Shown here: in pieces, positions 43,962-49,424 of the stretch
How positions within the stretch are numbered: position 1 is the stretch's first letter
How the letters are laid out: the number at the start of each line of letters is the position of its first letter
Assembly: GCA_020161725.1 (NCBI GenBank)
Contig: JAIUOG010000007.1
Coordinates: forward strand, 1 to 49,424
Direction: 5' to 3'
Origin: Pseudomonadota bacterium
GTDB lineage: Bacteria > Pseudomonadota > Gammaproteobacteria > Legionellales > Legionellaceae
Length of the DNA stretch: 49,424 nucleotides
Program-made: the position numbers and the translations under genes
Notes under the pieces: model-generated
The model's database searches: none
The model's input: only the letters and a program-made list of their open reading frames with translations
What the model was told of the DNA's origin: nothing

Positions 43962-44052
43962 ACCGTCATTGTGAGCTTTAGCGAAGCAATCTAGAAAAGA
44001 GCTTCGTTTAAAATCGGTAATGGATTGCTTCGCTAAAGCTCGCAATGACAGT
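43962..44052. repeat. GTCATTG...CAATGAC palindromic element, 91 bp
   Basis: Inverted ends ACCGTCATTGTGAGCTTTAG and its partner (28 of 30 match, arms 43962-43991 and 44023-44052) enclose a 31-bp loop. The motif is a widespread type of bacterial miniature inverted repeat. Confidence 0.85.
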
Positions 44053-44185
44053 AATTATAAGGTTTTTGAACGTCGGGGTTATACCAACTAACTAAACAAT
44101 CTCACTATTTTTTCATACCTTGGGCTCATAAAACAAGGCTTGATGGGTATATGTCTATTAACTTATTGAATGTAATAGCAGAGTT

Positions 44186-44218
44186 ATTAATATTTCCTTA
44201 ATAAAATTGTTCTATAAA
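44186..44218 (+). promoter_or_regulatory. Tandem TTAAT boxes and -10, PmrA-like promoter
   Basis: ATTAATATT (44186-44194), two bases, CTTAATAAA (44197-44205), seven bases, TATAAA (44213-44218). The boxes closely match the cTTAATatT half-site I recall for Legionella PmrA, and the spacings are the same as before the gene at 14573. Confidence 0.55.
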
Positions 44219-44253
44219 TAGAATAAGAGATAGCTAATCAATTGGAGAATAGG

Positions 44254-44913
44254 ATGCCAAATGATACACCAGAATCAGTAGTAACTTTAGAGGCTAAAAG
44301 AAGTGCCTTAAGAAAGATTTTTGACGAGTTAACTAGGGAATATGACAAAGCTCAAAAAGATCATAATGAATCAATTAATAAATTTTTTGTTACGAAGGCA
44401 GATCATTATGAGAGTGAGAAAAAATATAAATTATTAGAAAACATGCAGAAAGAGTTGAGATTCGCTATAAAGCCAGCTATTGGTATTGAAGTCAAAGAGG
44501 CTATTGATGTGATGGATGAAAATAAATGTAATGAAATTTTGAGTGATTTTTTGCAGAAAATAAATACAATTGTTGAGAGTCAGGCGAAGGGCCAAATCTC
44601 AATAAATGAGGATGGCACAGAAAATAAAAAGCAAACGCTAAAGAACTATGATGAGCGATTAATGGAGGACGGAGTCAAAAAGCGTTTTTTACAAACCCAT
44701 TCTATTAGTCATGATTATAAGTGGTCCTTTATTGGTAAAATAGTAAAACTCATTCAAGACGCTTTGGGAACTAAAACTTCGAGTGAAAAAATGCTTGAGA
44801 GTTTTGAAAAAGAGAGGAAAAACCTTAAAATTCAATTAAAAGAAGTTAAAGACTCGAAAACAGAACAAGAAGTGGAAGAGGTAAACGATCTTTCTTCCAC
44901 CAGCCCTCATTAA
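44254..44913 (+). CDS. Coiled-coil protein, candidate Dot/Icm effector
   Basis: A 219-residue soluble, charged protein; the ATG at 44254 has GGAG six bases ahead and is preferred to an in-frame TTG at 44242. Helical coiled-coil character runs through about 10-75 (LRKIFDELTREYDKAQ) and 180-205 (KERKNLKIQLKEVKDSK). The tail EQEVEEVNDLSSTSPH has clustered Glu followed by small polar residues, which resembles the E-block type of secretion signal. No family is recognised. The PmrA-like promoter supports an effector role, but this is inference. Confidence 0.6.
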   Translation: MPNDTPESVVTLEAKRSALRKIFDELTREYDKAQKDHNESINKFFVTKADHYESEKKYKLLENMQKELRFAIKPAIGIEVKEAIDVMDENKCNEILSDFLQKINTIVESQAKGQISINEDGTENKKQTLKNYDERLMEDGVKKRFLQTHSISHDYKWSFIGKIVKLIQDALGTKTSSEKMLESFEKERKNLKIQLKEVKDSKTEQEVEEVNDLSSTSPH

Positions 44914-44930
44914 TATCTTATCTATTTTAT

Positions 44931-44961
44931 GTTATAAGATTTGATACTCAAATCTTATAAC
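44931..44961. terminator. 14-bp perfect hairpin between the effector candidate and crcB
   Basis: GTTATAAGATTTGA and TCAAATCTTATAAC form a perfect stem with a 3-base loop, ending nine bases before the crcB ATG and starting 17 bases after the previous stop. It has no U tract, so it is only a possible terminator. It takes the place where the crcB ribosome site should be. Confidence 0.55.
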
Positions 44962-44970
44962 ATTCTATCT

Positions 44971-45357
44971 ATGCGTAATCTTCTCTTTATTTTTTTAGGC
45001 TCAGGTTTTGGTGGCATGCTTCGTTATGGTATTCAGCGGGGTACTTTATTACTTTGGGGATCTGCTTTTCCTTATGGGACATTTTTTATTAATTTAACGG
45101 GTTCTTTTTTAGCTGGATTGTTATTTATTTTTATTTCAACACGTGCCCATTTAAGTGTGCAATTAACTTCCTTGTTAATTATTGGTTTTTTGGGGGGGTA
45201 TACGACTTTTTCAGGCTTTTCTCTCGAAATTCTAAGCTTCTTTGAAAGAGGTATTTCTTTAATTGCTTTGGCGTATATTTTTCTTTCTGTATTTTTTGGT
45301 ATTGCTTTTTGTTTTTTGGGGATTTCTGTGGGTAAGTCTTTATTCCTCACCCACTAG
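44971..45357 (+). CDS. crcB: Fluoride channel CrcB/Fluc
   Basis: A 128-residue protein with four membrane helices, starting at the ATG at 44971 (MRNLLFIFLGSGFGGMLRYG). The Fluc signature GSGFGGMLRYG and FGTFFINLTGSFLAGLLF-type (FPYGTFFINLTGSF) and GFLGGYTTFSGFSLE are all present. It is a dimeric fluoride exporter that protects against fluoride. Its 3' end overlaps the convergent plsC-type gene by 18 bases. No fluoride riboswitch was seen upstream. Confidence 0.94.
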   Translation: MRNLLFIFLGSGFGGMLRYGIQRGTLLLWGSAFPYGTFFINLTGSFLAGLLFIFISTRAHLSVQLTSLLIIGFLGGYTTFSGFSLEILSFFERGISLIALAYIFLSVFFGIAFCFLGISVGKSLFLTH

Positions 45358-46071
45358 TTTTTTCATTTCTCTATGAACTAGTTTAATTAGCTCATCCTTT
45401 GTTTCTAGGCTATAGGCAGATGCATCAATGGCTTTACCAATATGAATTTCTGCTGTTTGATTTAAATTAAATTGGGTCGTTCTCGCTGGCAAAATATCAT
45501 AGGCACCTCGAATTCCAATCGGAATAATTTCTGCTTCTGTTTGTATGGCAGTGATAAAAGCGCCTTTCTTAAAAGGCGCTAATTTCCCGTTTTTAGACCT
45601 TGTCCCTTCCGGGGCTATCCACATAACAATGCCGCTTTTTAACAAGCGCTTTACTGCTTCTAAATCGTTTAAGGCTTGAGTACGATTTTTTCTATCGACA
45701 AAAGGGAATTCAGCAGCAGTCATGCCCTGGCTCATGATAGGAATTTTGGATAATTCTTTTTTGGCAAGCATACGAATGGAATGATTAGGAAAAGCCTTAA
45801 AACTAATGGGTATATCATAGAGGCTAGAATGATTACACATAACAATCGTGGGTTTACCTTTTTTAGGCTCGACTTGATAAGGATTGATAATCTTACATTT
45901 GACGCCAACCAGTTTAAGCACTCTATCTGCAAAGCGTTGAATCATCATATCAACCCAAGGACGATTTGTTTTGCCTGTTAATCCTTTAAAAACAGACCAG
46001 CCGCAAGTATTAACAACCTGCATTGCAGAGAGAAACATTATCCATTGAGTGCGAAGTTTAGAGATTTTCAT
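45340..46071 (-). CDS. PlsC-type 1-acylglycerol-3-phosphate acyltransferase
   Basis: A 243-residue acyltransferase with the HX4D motif NHSSLYD, the second motif FPFVDRKNR and the substrate motif APEGTRSKNGKLAPFKKG. It has an N-terminal hydrophobic segment that could tether it to the membrane. It transfers an acyl chain to lysophosphatidic acid to give phosphatidic acid in phospholipid synthesis. It stands alone on this strand, upstream of which the repeat at 46124 lies. Confidence 0.92.
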   Translation of the reverse strand: MKISKLRTQWIMFLSAMQVVNTCGWSVFKGLTGKTNRPWVDMMIQRFADRVLKLVGVKCKIINPYQVEPKKGKPTIVMCNHSSLYDIPISFKAFPNHSIRMLAKKELSKIPIMSQGMTAAEFPFVDRKNRTQALNDLEAVKRLLKSGIVMWIAPEGTRSKNGKLAPFKKGAFITAIQTEAEIIPIGIRGAYDILPARTTQFNLNQTAEIHIGKAIDASAYSLETKDELIKLVHREMKKLVGEE

Positions 46072-46123
46072 AATCTAAGTATTTATAAAAAGAATTAATT
46101 ATATCATAAGCTTGTTCATATGC

Positions 46124-46191
46124 TATGTAGCCTGGGTGCAGCAAAGCGAAACCCGGGTTTCAGCCCTTCAGGCTTGCGCCTAGGCTATATA
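46124..46191. repeat. TATGTAGCCTGGGTGCAG palindromic repeat
   Basis: TATGTAGCCTGGGTGCAGC ... GGCTATATA with inner CCCGGGTTTCAGCC, the same family as the copies at 19628, 23082, 28180 and 28311. It lies between plsC and mutM in a gap of 138 bases. Confidence 0.75.
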
Positions 46192-46209
46192 ATTAATTTT
46201 GCTATATTC

Positions 46210-47025
46210 CTATTTTTGACAAGAAGAGCAAAAATAAGAATTTCGTCCGGTAATTATCTTAGATTGGATAGAATGATTACATCGAGTGCATGCTAAATCC
46301 TTACGACCATACACTTTTAAATCCTGGCTGAAATAGCCTGGTTTGCCATCGCTTTTATAAAAATCACGTAAGGTGGTACCACCTGCTTCAATTGCCTTTG
46401 CCAAAATAATTTTAATGGCATCCACTAAGTTAGCTGCTTGTTTAGGTGTAAGGGCGCTGGCTTTCATTTCGGGATGAATTTTAGCAAGAAAGAGACTTTC
46501 GGAGGCATAAATATTACCCACGCCCACAACAACATTGTTATTCATAATAAAGGTTTTAATATTTTGCTGTTTGTTCTTCGCTTTGCCAAGCAAATAGTTT
46601 GTGTTGAAATCATCGGTCAGTGGCTCTGGACCTAAATGGGCTAATAACGGATGACTATCAAAGGAAATTTCTTGATAAAGCCAGAGCCCAAAACGCCTCG
46701 GATCGTTATAACGAAGGCAAGAACCATTGCTTAATATCAAATCAAGATGATCATGCTTAGCTGCTTCAATCTCGGCTGAAACAACACGTAAATGACCTGA
46801 CATCCCAAGATGATTAATTAAATTGCCTTCATTTAAACTAAATAAAAGATATTTTGACCGGCGTTCTATCGCTTGTATTTCCTTCCCCTGACACTGTTCT
46901 GCAAATTGCTCATCAATAAGATAACGAAGGCTTCTATTTCTAACGATAACCTTCTCAATCTTTTGGCCAAGGACAAAGGGTGTTATTCCGCGTTTGGTTG
47001 TTTCAACTTCTGGTAATTCAGGCAT
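46210..47025 (-). CDS. mutM: Formamidopyrimidine-DNA glycosylase MutM (Fpg)
   Basis: A 271-residue base-excision repair enzyme. The N-terminus MPELPEVETTKRGI supplies the catalytic Pro2/Glu3. VGNIYASESLFLAKIHP is the helix-two-turn-helix, and the C-terminal zinc finger CTRC ... CSSC (ending CSSCQK) is intact. It removes 8-oxoguanine and ring-opened purines and cuts the backbone. It overlaps the small membrane-protein gene upstream by one base. Confidence 0.96.
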   Translation of the reverse strand: MPELPEVETTKRGITPFVLGQKIEKVIVRNRSLRYLIDEQFAEQCQGKEIQAIERRSKYLLFSLNEGNLINHLGMSGHLRVVSAEIEAAKHDHLDLILSNGSCLRYNDPRRFGLWLYQEISFDSHPLLAHLGPEPLTDDFNTNYLLGKAKNKQQNIKTFIMNNNVVVGVGNIYASESLFLAKIHPEMKASALTPKQAANLVDAIKIILAKAIEAGGTTLRDFYKSDGKPGYFSQDLKVYGRKDLACTRCNHSIQSKIITGRNSYFCSSCQK

Positions 47026-47264
47026 TATTTTTTATCATCATGTTCAATAATACGGCCCTTGTGGCTTTTAATAGGTTTAGCTGTTTCACCTGGGAATAAA
47101 TAGTTTTTAATGGAGTAAAGCCCCCAAAGTACAGCACCTATTAAAAGACCCCAGACTAAAACATAAGAAAGCATGATAAAAAGGCTAATAACAAGTGCTG
47201 CTGCAAAGCCTAAGATTAGAAAAGGAACTAGACTTTCTAGTAATTTTTGTAGTTTGTCATTCAT
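47025..47264 (-). CDS. Small two-helix membrane protein
   Basis: A 79-residue protein with two membrane segments (about 11-32 and 32-52, FLILGFAAALVISLFIMLSY and VWGLLIGAVLWGLYS) and a basic, Lys-rich C-terminus (KSHKGRIIEHDDKK). It is coupled to mutM by a one-base overlap. No family assignment can be made, and the link to mutM may be only positional. Confidence 0.7.
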   Translation of the reverse strand: MNDKLQKLLESLVPFLILGFAAALVISLFIMLSYVLVWGLLIGAVLWGLYSIKNYLFPGETAKPIKSHKGRIIEHDDKK

Positions 47265-47769
47265 CTGGCGGCATCCTTTATAAGGTAAAAAAGTATTAAT
47301 TTATCCTTTTTATTTAGCAATTATCGTTCACAAGTCGAATTGATGCAATGCGAATTGAACATTTTGTGGTATATTAGATAGGTATTTGTATGAATTATTG
47401 ACTAAGCTTAAATACAAGGATTGCTGAAATAGGCCTGGTGTCCTCGCAGTGAATGCATGATTTTATGCCCAGTTTCTTTAAGTGAAGGATTCCCTTATAT
47501 CTCTGGACCCCGCGAACAAGTCGCGGGGCGTAGGCGTGGGGAAGTGTTCCTAACCCTACGTTCCGTGGCATGTCCGCGGAATCAGGGGCGAGGAAGTGAT
47601 GATAGTTTTCTCCTGACCCTACGTTCCGCGGCTTGTCCGCGGAATCTGGGGCTGGGGATAATGAGTTGTTTTGCGTAGGCATGAAGCTTACTTAAAATGG
47701 ATCTGTGTTAGGCATGGAAGGAAAGGCACAATTTTTTCAAACTAGAGTTTGATTTTTACTGGGGGATTT
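47265..47769. other. 505-bp intergenic region with three hairpin repeats
   Basis: It contains the upstream region of the desaturase gene and three copies of the ACAAG-loop hairpin (47508-47528, 47561-47581, 47624-47644) in a row with CGTAGG or CCTACG flanks. Short ORFs here are made of these repeats. Confidence 0.65.
47508..47644. repeat. Cluster of three ACAAG-loop hairpin repeats
   Basis: Copy 1 CCCCGCGA-ACAAG-TCGCGGGG (47508-47528), copy 2 TTCCGTGG-CATGT-CCGCGGAA (47561-47581), copy 3 TTCCGCGG-CTTGT-CCGCGGAA (47624-47644). Copies 2 and 3 are reversed relative to copy 1. Each has an 8-bp stem and 5-base loop, flanked by CGTAGG or its complement. Confidence 0.85.
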
Positions 47770-48954
47770 ATGATCTACGGCGTTTTAAATTTATCTTTCT
47801 GGGGTTATGTTTTAGCGACAATAGTATTAACACAAATTACTATTGCAGGTGTGACGATTTATCTACATCGCTGTCAAACGCATAGAGCCCTTAGTTTACA
47901 TCCTATTGTCAGCCACTTCTTCCGTTTTTGGTTATGGTTGACTACTGGTATGATTACCGGCGAATGGGTAGCCATTCATCGAAAGCACCATGCAACTACT
48001 GATGTTGAAGGTGATCCCCATAGCCCTAAAGTGCTTGGTATTAAAAAAGTATTTTGGGAAGGGGCTGAGCTTTATCGCTCTGCTTCTAAAGATAAAGAAA
48101 TGATAGAGAAATACTCTCACGGTACACCTGATGATTGGATTGAAAATAACGTTTATAAGCGTTTTTCATCAAAAGGTATCCTAATCATGTTCTTAGCCGA
48201 TCTTTTATTATTCGGTTTACCTGGTATTACCATTTGGGCTATTCAAATGATGTGGATTCCTTTCCATGCCGCTGGCGTTATTAACGGCATAGGCCATCAT
48301 TGGGGGTATCGTAATTATGAATGTGCCGATGCGGCAACTAATATTTTCCCCTGGGGTTTTTGGATTGGCGGTGAAGAGTTACACAATAATCACCATACCT
48401 TTGCCTCTTCAGCTAAATTTTCTTTAAAATGGTGGGAGTTTGATATTGGTTGGCTTTATATTCGTTGTCTCTCCTTTTTAGGCTTAGCTAAGGTTAAAAA
48501 ATTACCTCCTCGTCTGGTTTTAGATAAGGGTAAATTACAAATTGATATCGATACAGTAAAAGCGGTAGTCAATAATCGTTTCCAAGTCATGTCTCATTAT
48601 TATAAAAATGTGGTTCGCCCTATTTTAAAAATTGAGCGTGCAAAACTAACCTGCAAATTAGACCGGCAATTATTTGCTCGTGCAGGCCAATTACTAAGAC
48701 GTCAAGATAGCCTATTATCACCTAAAGCAAATACCCGATTGCAAGCTTTATTGGAAAAATGCGAACAATTAAAAACGGTCTACACTTACCGCCAATCCTT
48801 GCAAAATGTTTGGTTAAAAACAGCCAGCTCTCAAAAAGAATTAGTTGAGGCTTTGCAGCAATGGTGTAAGCAAGCCGAGGAATCAGGCTTAGAAGTTTTG
48901 CGTCAGTTTGCTGAACAAATGAAAGGATATGTTTTACAACCTGCAAAAATTTGA
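47770..48954 (+). CDS. Membrane fatty acid desaturase (delta-9 acyl-CoA type)
   Basis: A 394-residue membrane di-iron desaturase. The ATG at 47770 has GGGGGA just ahead; the in-frame TTG at 47749 is not used. The three histidine boxes are HRCQTHRA (HX4H), HRKHHATTD (HxxHH) and HNNHHTFASS (HxxHH), separated by membrane helices. The C-terminal 130 residues are a long charged helical extension not needed for catalysis. It introduces a cis double bond in fatty acyl chains to keep membranes fluid. Confidence 0.94.
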   Translation: MIYGVLNLSFWGYVLATIVLTQITIAGVTIYLHRCQTHRALSLHPIVSHFFRFWLWLTTGMITGEWVAIHRKHHATTDVEGDPHSPKVLGIKKVFWEGAELYRSASKDKEMIEKYSHGTPDDWIENNVYKRFSSKGILIMFLADLLLFGLPGITIWAIQMMWIPFHAAGVINGIGHHWGYRNYECADAATNIFPWGFWIGGEELHNNHHTFASSAKFSLKWWEFDIGWLYIRCLSFLGLAKVKKLPPRLVLDKGKLQIDIDTVKAVVNNRFQVMSHYYKNVVRPILKIERAKLTCKLDRQLFARAGQLLRRQDSLLSPKANTRLQALLEKCEQLKTVYTYRQSLQNVWLKTASSQKELVEALQQWCKQAEESGLEVLRQFAEQMKGYVLQPAKI

Positions 48955-48965
48955 TTTATTCAAAC

Positions 48966-49002
48966 TTGAATCTATAGGCATTATATTTGCCTATAGATTC
49001 AA
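48966..49002. terminator. Hairpin after the desaturase gene
   Basis: A perfect 14-bp stem TTGAATCTATAGGC / GCCTATAGATTCAA with a 9-base loop, 12 bases past the stop. It is followed by an A run on the plus strand rather than a T run, so it is atypical as a plus-strand terminator. Confidence 0.5.
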
Positions 49003-49027
49003 ATAAAAAAAAGACAGGGAGTCTTAG

Positions 49028-49424
49028 ATGGAAAAGAAAACTGCGATAGTAACTGGTGGTACAGGTGGCATTGGAACAGCAATTTGTAGACGTTTAGCAG
49101 CTGATTATCGAGTCGTTGCTTGTTATTTTAAAAATGGTCGTCATGAAGAAGCAAAAGCCTGGCAGTTTGAGCAAAAAGAAGCAGGTTTTGATATTGATAT
49201 TCTTTATGCTGATATCGCAAATTTTAATGACTGTGAAAAATTAATCGCTCTAGTCACAGAGCGTTATGGCCATATTGATATTTTAGTTAATAATGCCGGC
49301 ATTACAGTCGATTCTTCTCTTAAAAAAATGTCAGAAGAGCAATGGAAACAAGTCATTGACGCTAATTTAACCAGTGTTTTCAATATTACTCGGAATGTCT
49401 TGCCTATGATGATAGATAAGAATT
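49028..49424 (+). CDS. phaB: Acetoacetyl-CoA reductase-like short-chain dehydrogenase (partial)
   Basis: The first 132 residues of a short-chain dehydrogenase, cut at the right edge. GGTGGIGTAIC is the NADPH-binding glycine motif; YADIANFNDCEKL and ILVNNAGITVDSSLKKM follow, the latter with the NNAG motif. The FKNGRHEE and NNAGITVDSSLKKMS pattern fits PhaB/FabG-type NADPH-dependent acetoacetyl-CoA reductase of polyhydroxybutyrate synthesis. The active-site Ser/Tyr/Lys lie beyond the window. GGGAG stands before the ATG. Confidence 0.78.
   Translation, partial: MEKKTAIVTGGTGGIGTAICRRLAADYRVVACYFKNGRHEEAKAWQFEQKEAGFDIDILYADIANFNDCEKLIALVTERYGHIDILVNNAGITVDSSLKKMSEEQWKQVIDANLTSVFNITRNVLPMMIDKN

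Noticed and set aside
44914..44970. Fluoride riboswitch before crcB
   Set aside because: The 57 bases contain only a simple hairpin; the conserved riboswitch core was not seen.
47395..47682. Overlapping ORFs on both strands in the repeat cluster
   Set aside because: Their sequences (PDSADKPRNVG and SVACPRNQG repeats) are just the translations of the hairpin repeats.
48966..49002. Classic rho-independent terminator after the desaturase gene
   Set aside because: The stem is perfect but is followed by an A run, not a T run, on the plus strand; recorded only as a hairpin with low confidence.

Overview
The window is chromosomal DNA from a gammaproteobacterium of the order Legionellales, most likely Legionella or a close relative. 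The evidence is an intact Dot/Icm type IVB secretion 'region I' (icmX, icmW, icmV, dotA, dotB, dotC, dotD), a mevalonate pathway, AT-rich sequence, Legionella-type dispersed palindromic repeats, and ftsY-ftsE-ftsX-rpoH next to the dot genes. Species cannot be fixed from the sequence alone.

Layout. (1) 1-7364: Dot/Icm genes, with icmWX diverging from icmV-dotA, and dotA converging on dotDCB. (2) 7442-14200: rsmD and a pair of M16 peptidases on the minus strand, diverging from ftsY-ftsE-ftsX and rpoH. (3) 14573-16702: a 709-residue protein that looks like a secreted effector with a metallophosphatase-like N-terminus. (4) 16734-24087: eno, a repeat-rich gap holding a miniature transposable element, a secretin-N-domain-like protein, a phosphate transporter pair, adenosine deaminase and ftsB. 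(5) 24094-34274: an operon pal-cpoB-queE-mvaD-mvk, a STAS-MlaE/MCE lipid transporter operon, then HMG-CoA reductase and a phosphomevalonate-kinase-like gene. (6) 34301-34482: tRNA-Lys(UUU) and tRNA-Arg(UCG). (7) 34563-37475: a YggU-family gene, a MerR regulator with a mer-type operator, a glutaredoxin-MauE fusion, an HxHP protein and a GGQ-domain protein. (8) 37503-43947: alkylsulfatase, two outer-membrane barrel proteins, a decayed pseudogene and an OafA-type acyltransferase. (9) 43948-49424: a second effector candidate, crcB, a PlsC-type acyltransferase, mutM, a repeat cluster, a fatty acid desaturase and the start of phaB.

How the parts fit. The Dot/Icm genes encode inner-membrane (DotA, IcmV), ATPase (DotB), outer-membrane lipoprotein (DotC, DotD), adaptor (IcmW) and periplasmic (IcmX) parts of a machine that delivers effectors into a host cell. 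The two unassigned proteins at 14573 and 44254 share a promoter layout that resembles tandem PmrA boxes, which fits effector genes. Four GHMP/HMGR-type genes make up much of a mevalonate route to isoprenoids.

The most unusual structures are: a 278-bp MITE-like element inserted exactly in the loop of a palindromic repeat, with a 7-bp duplication; hairpin repeats whose stems vary by paired changes; a palindromic repeat read as protein in the N-terminus of an exported protein; and the metal/redox cassette under a mer-like promoter.
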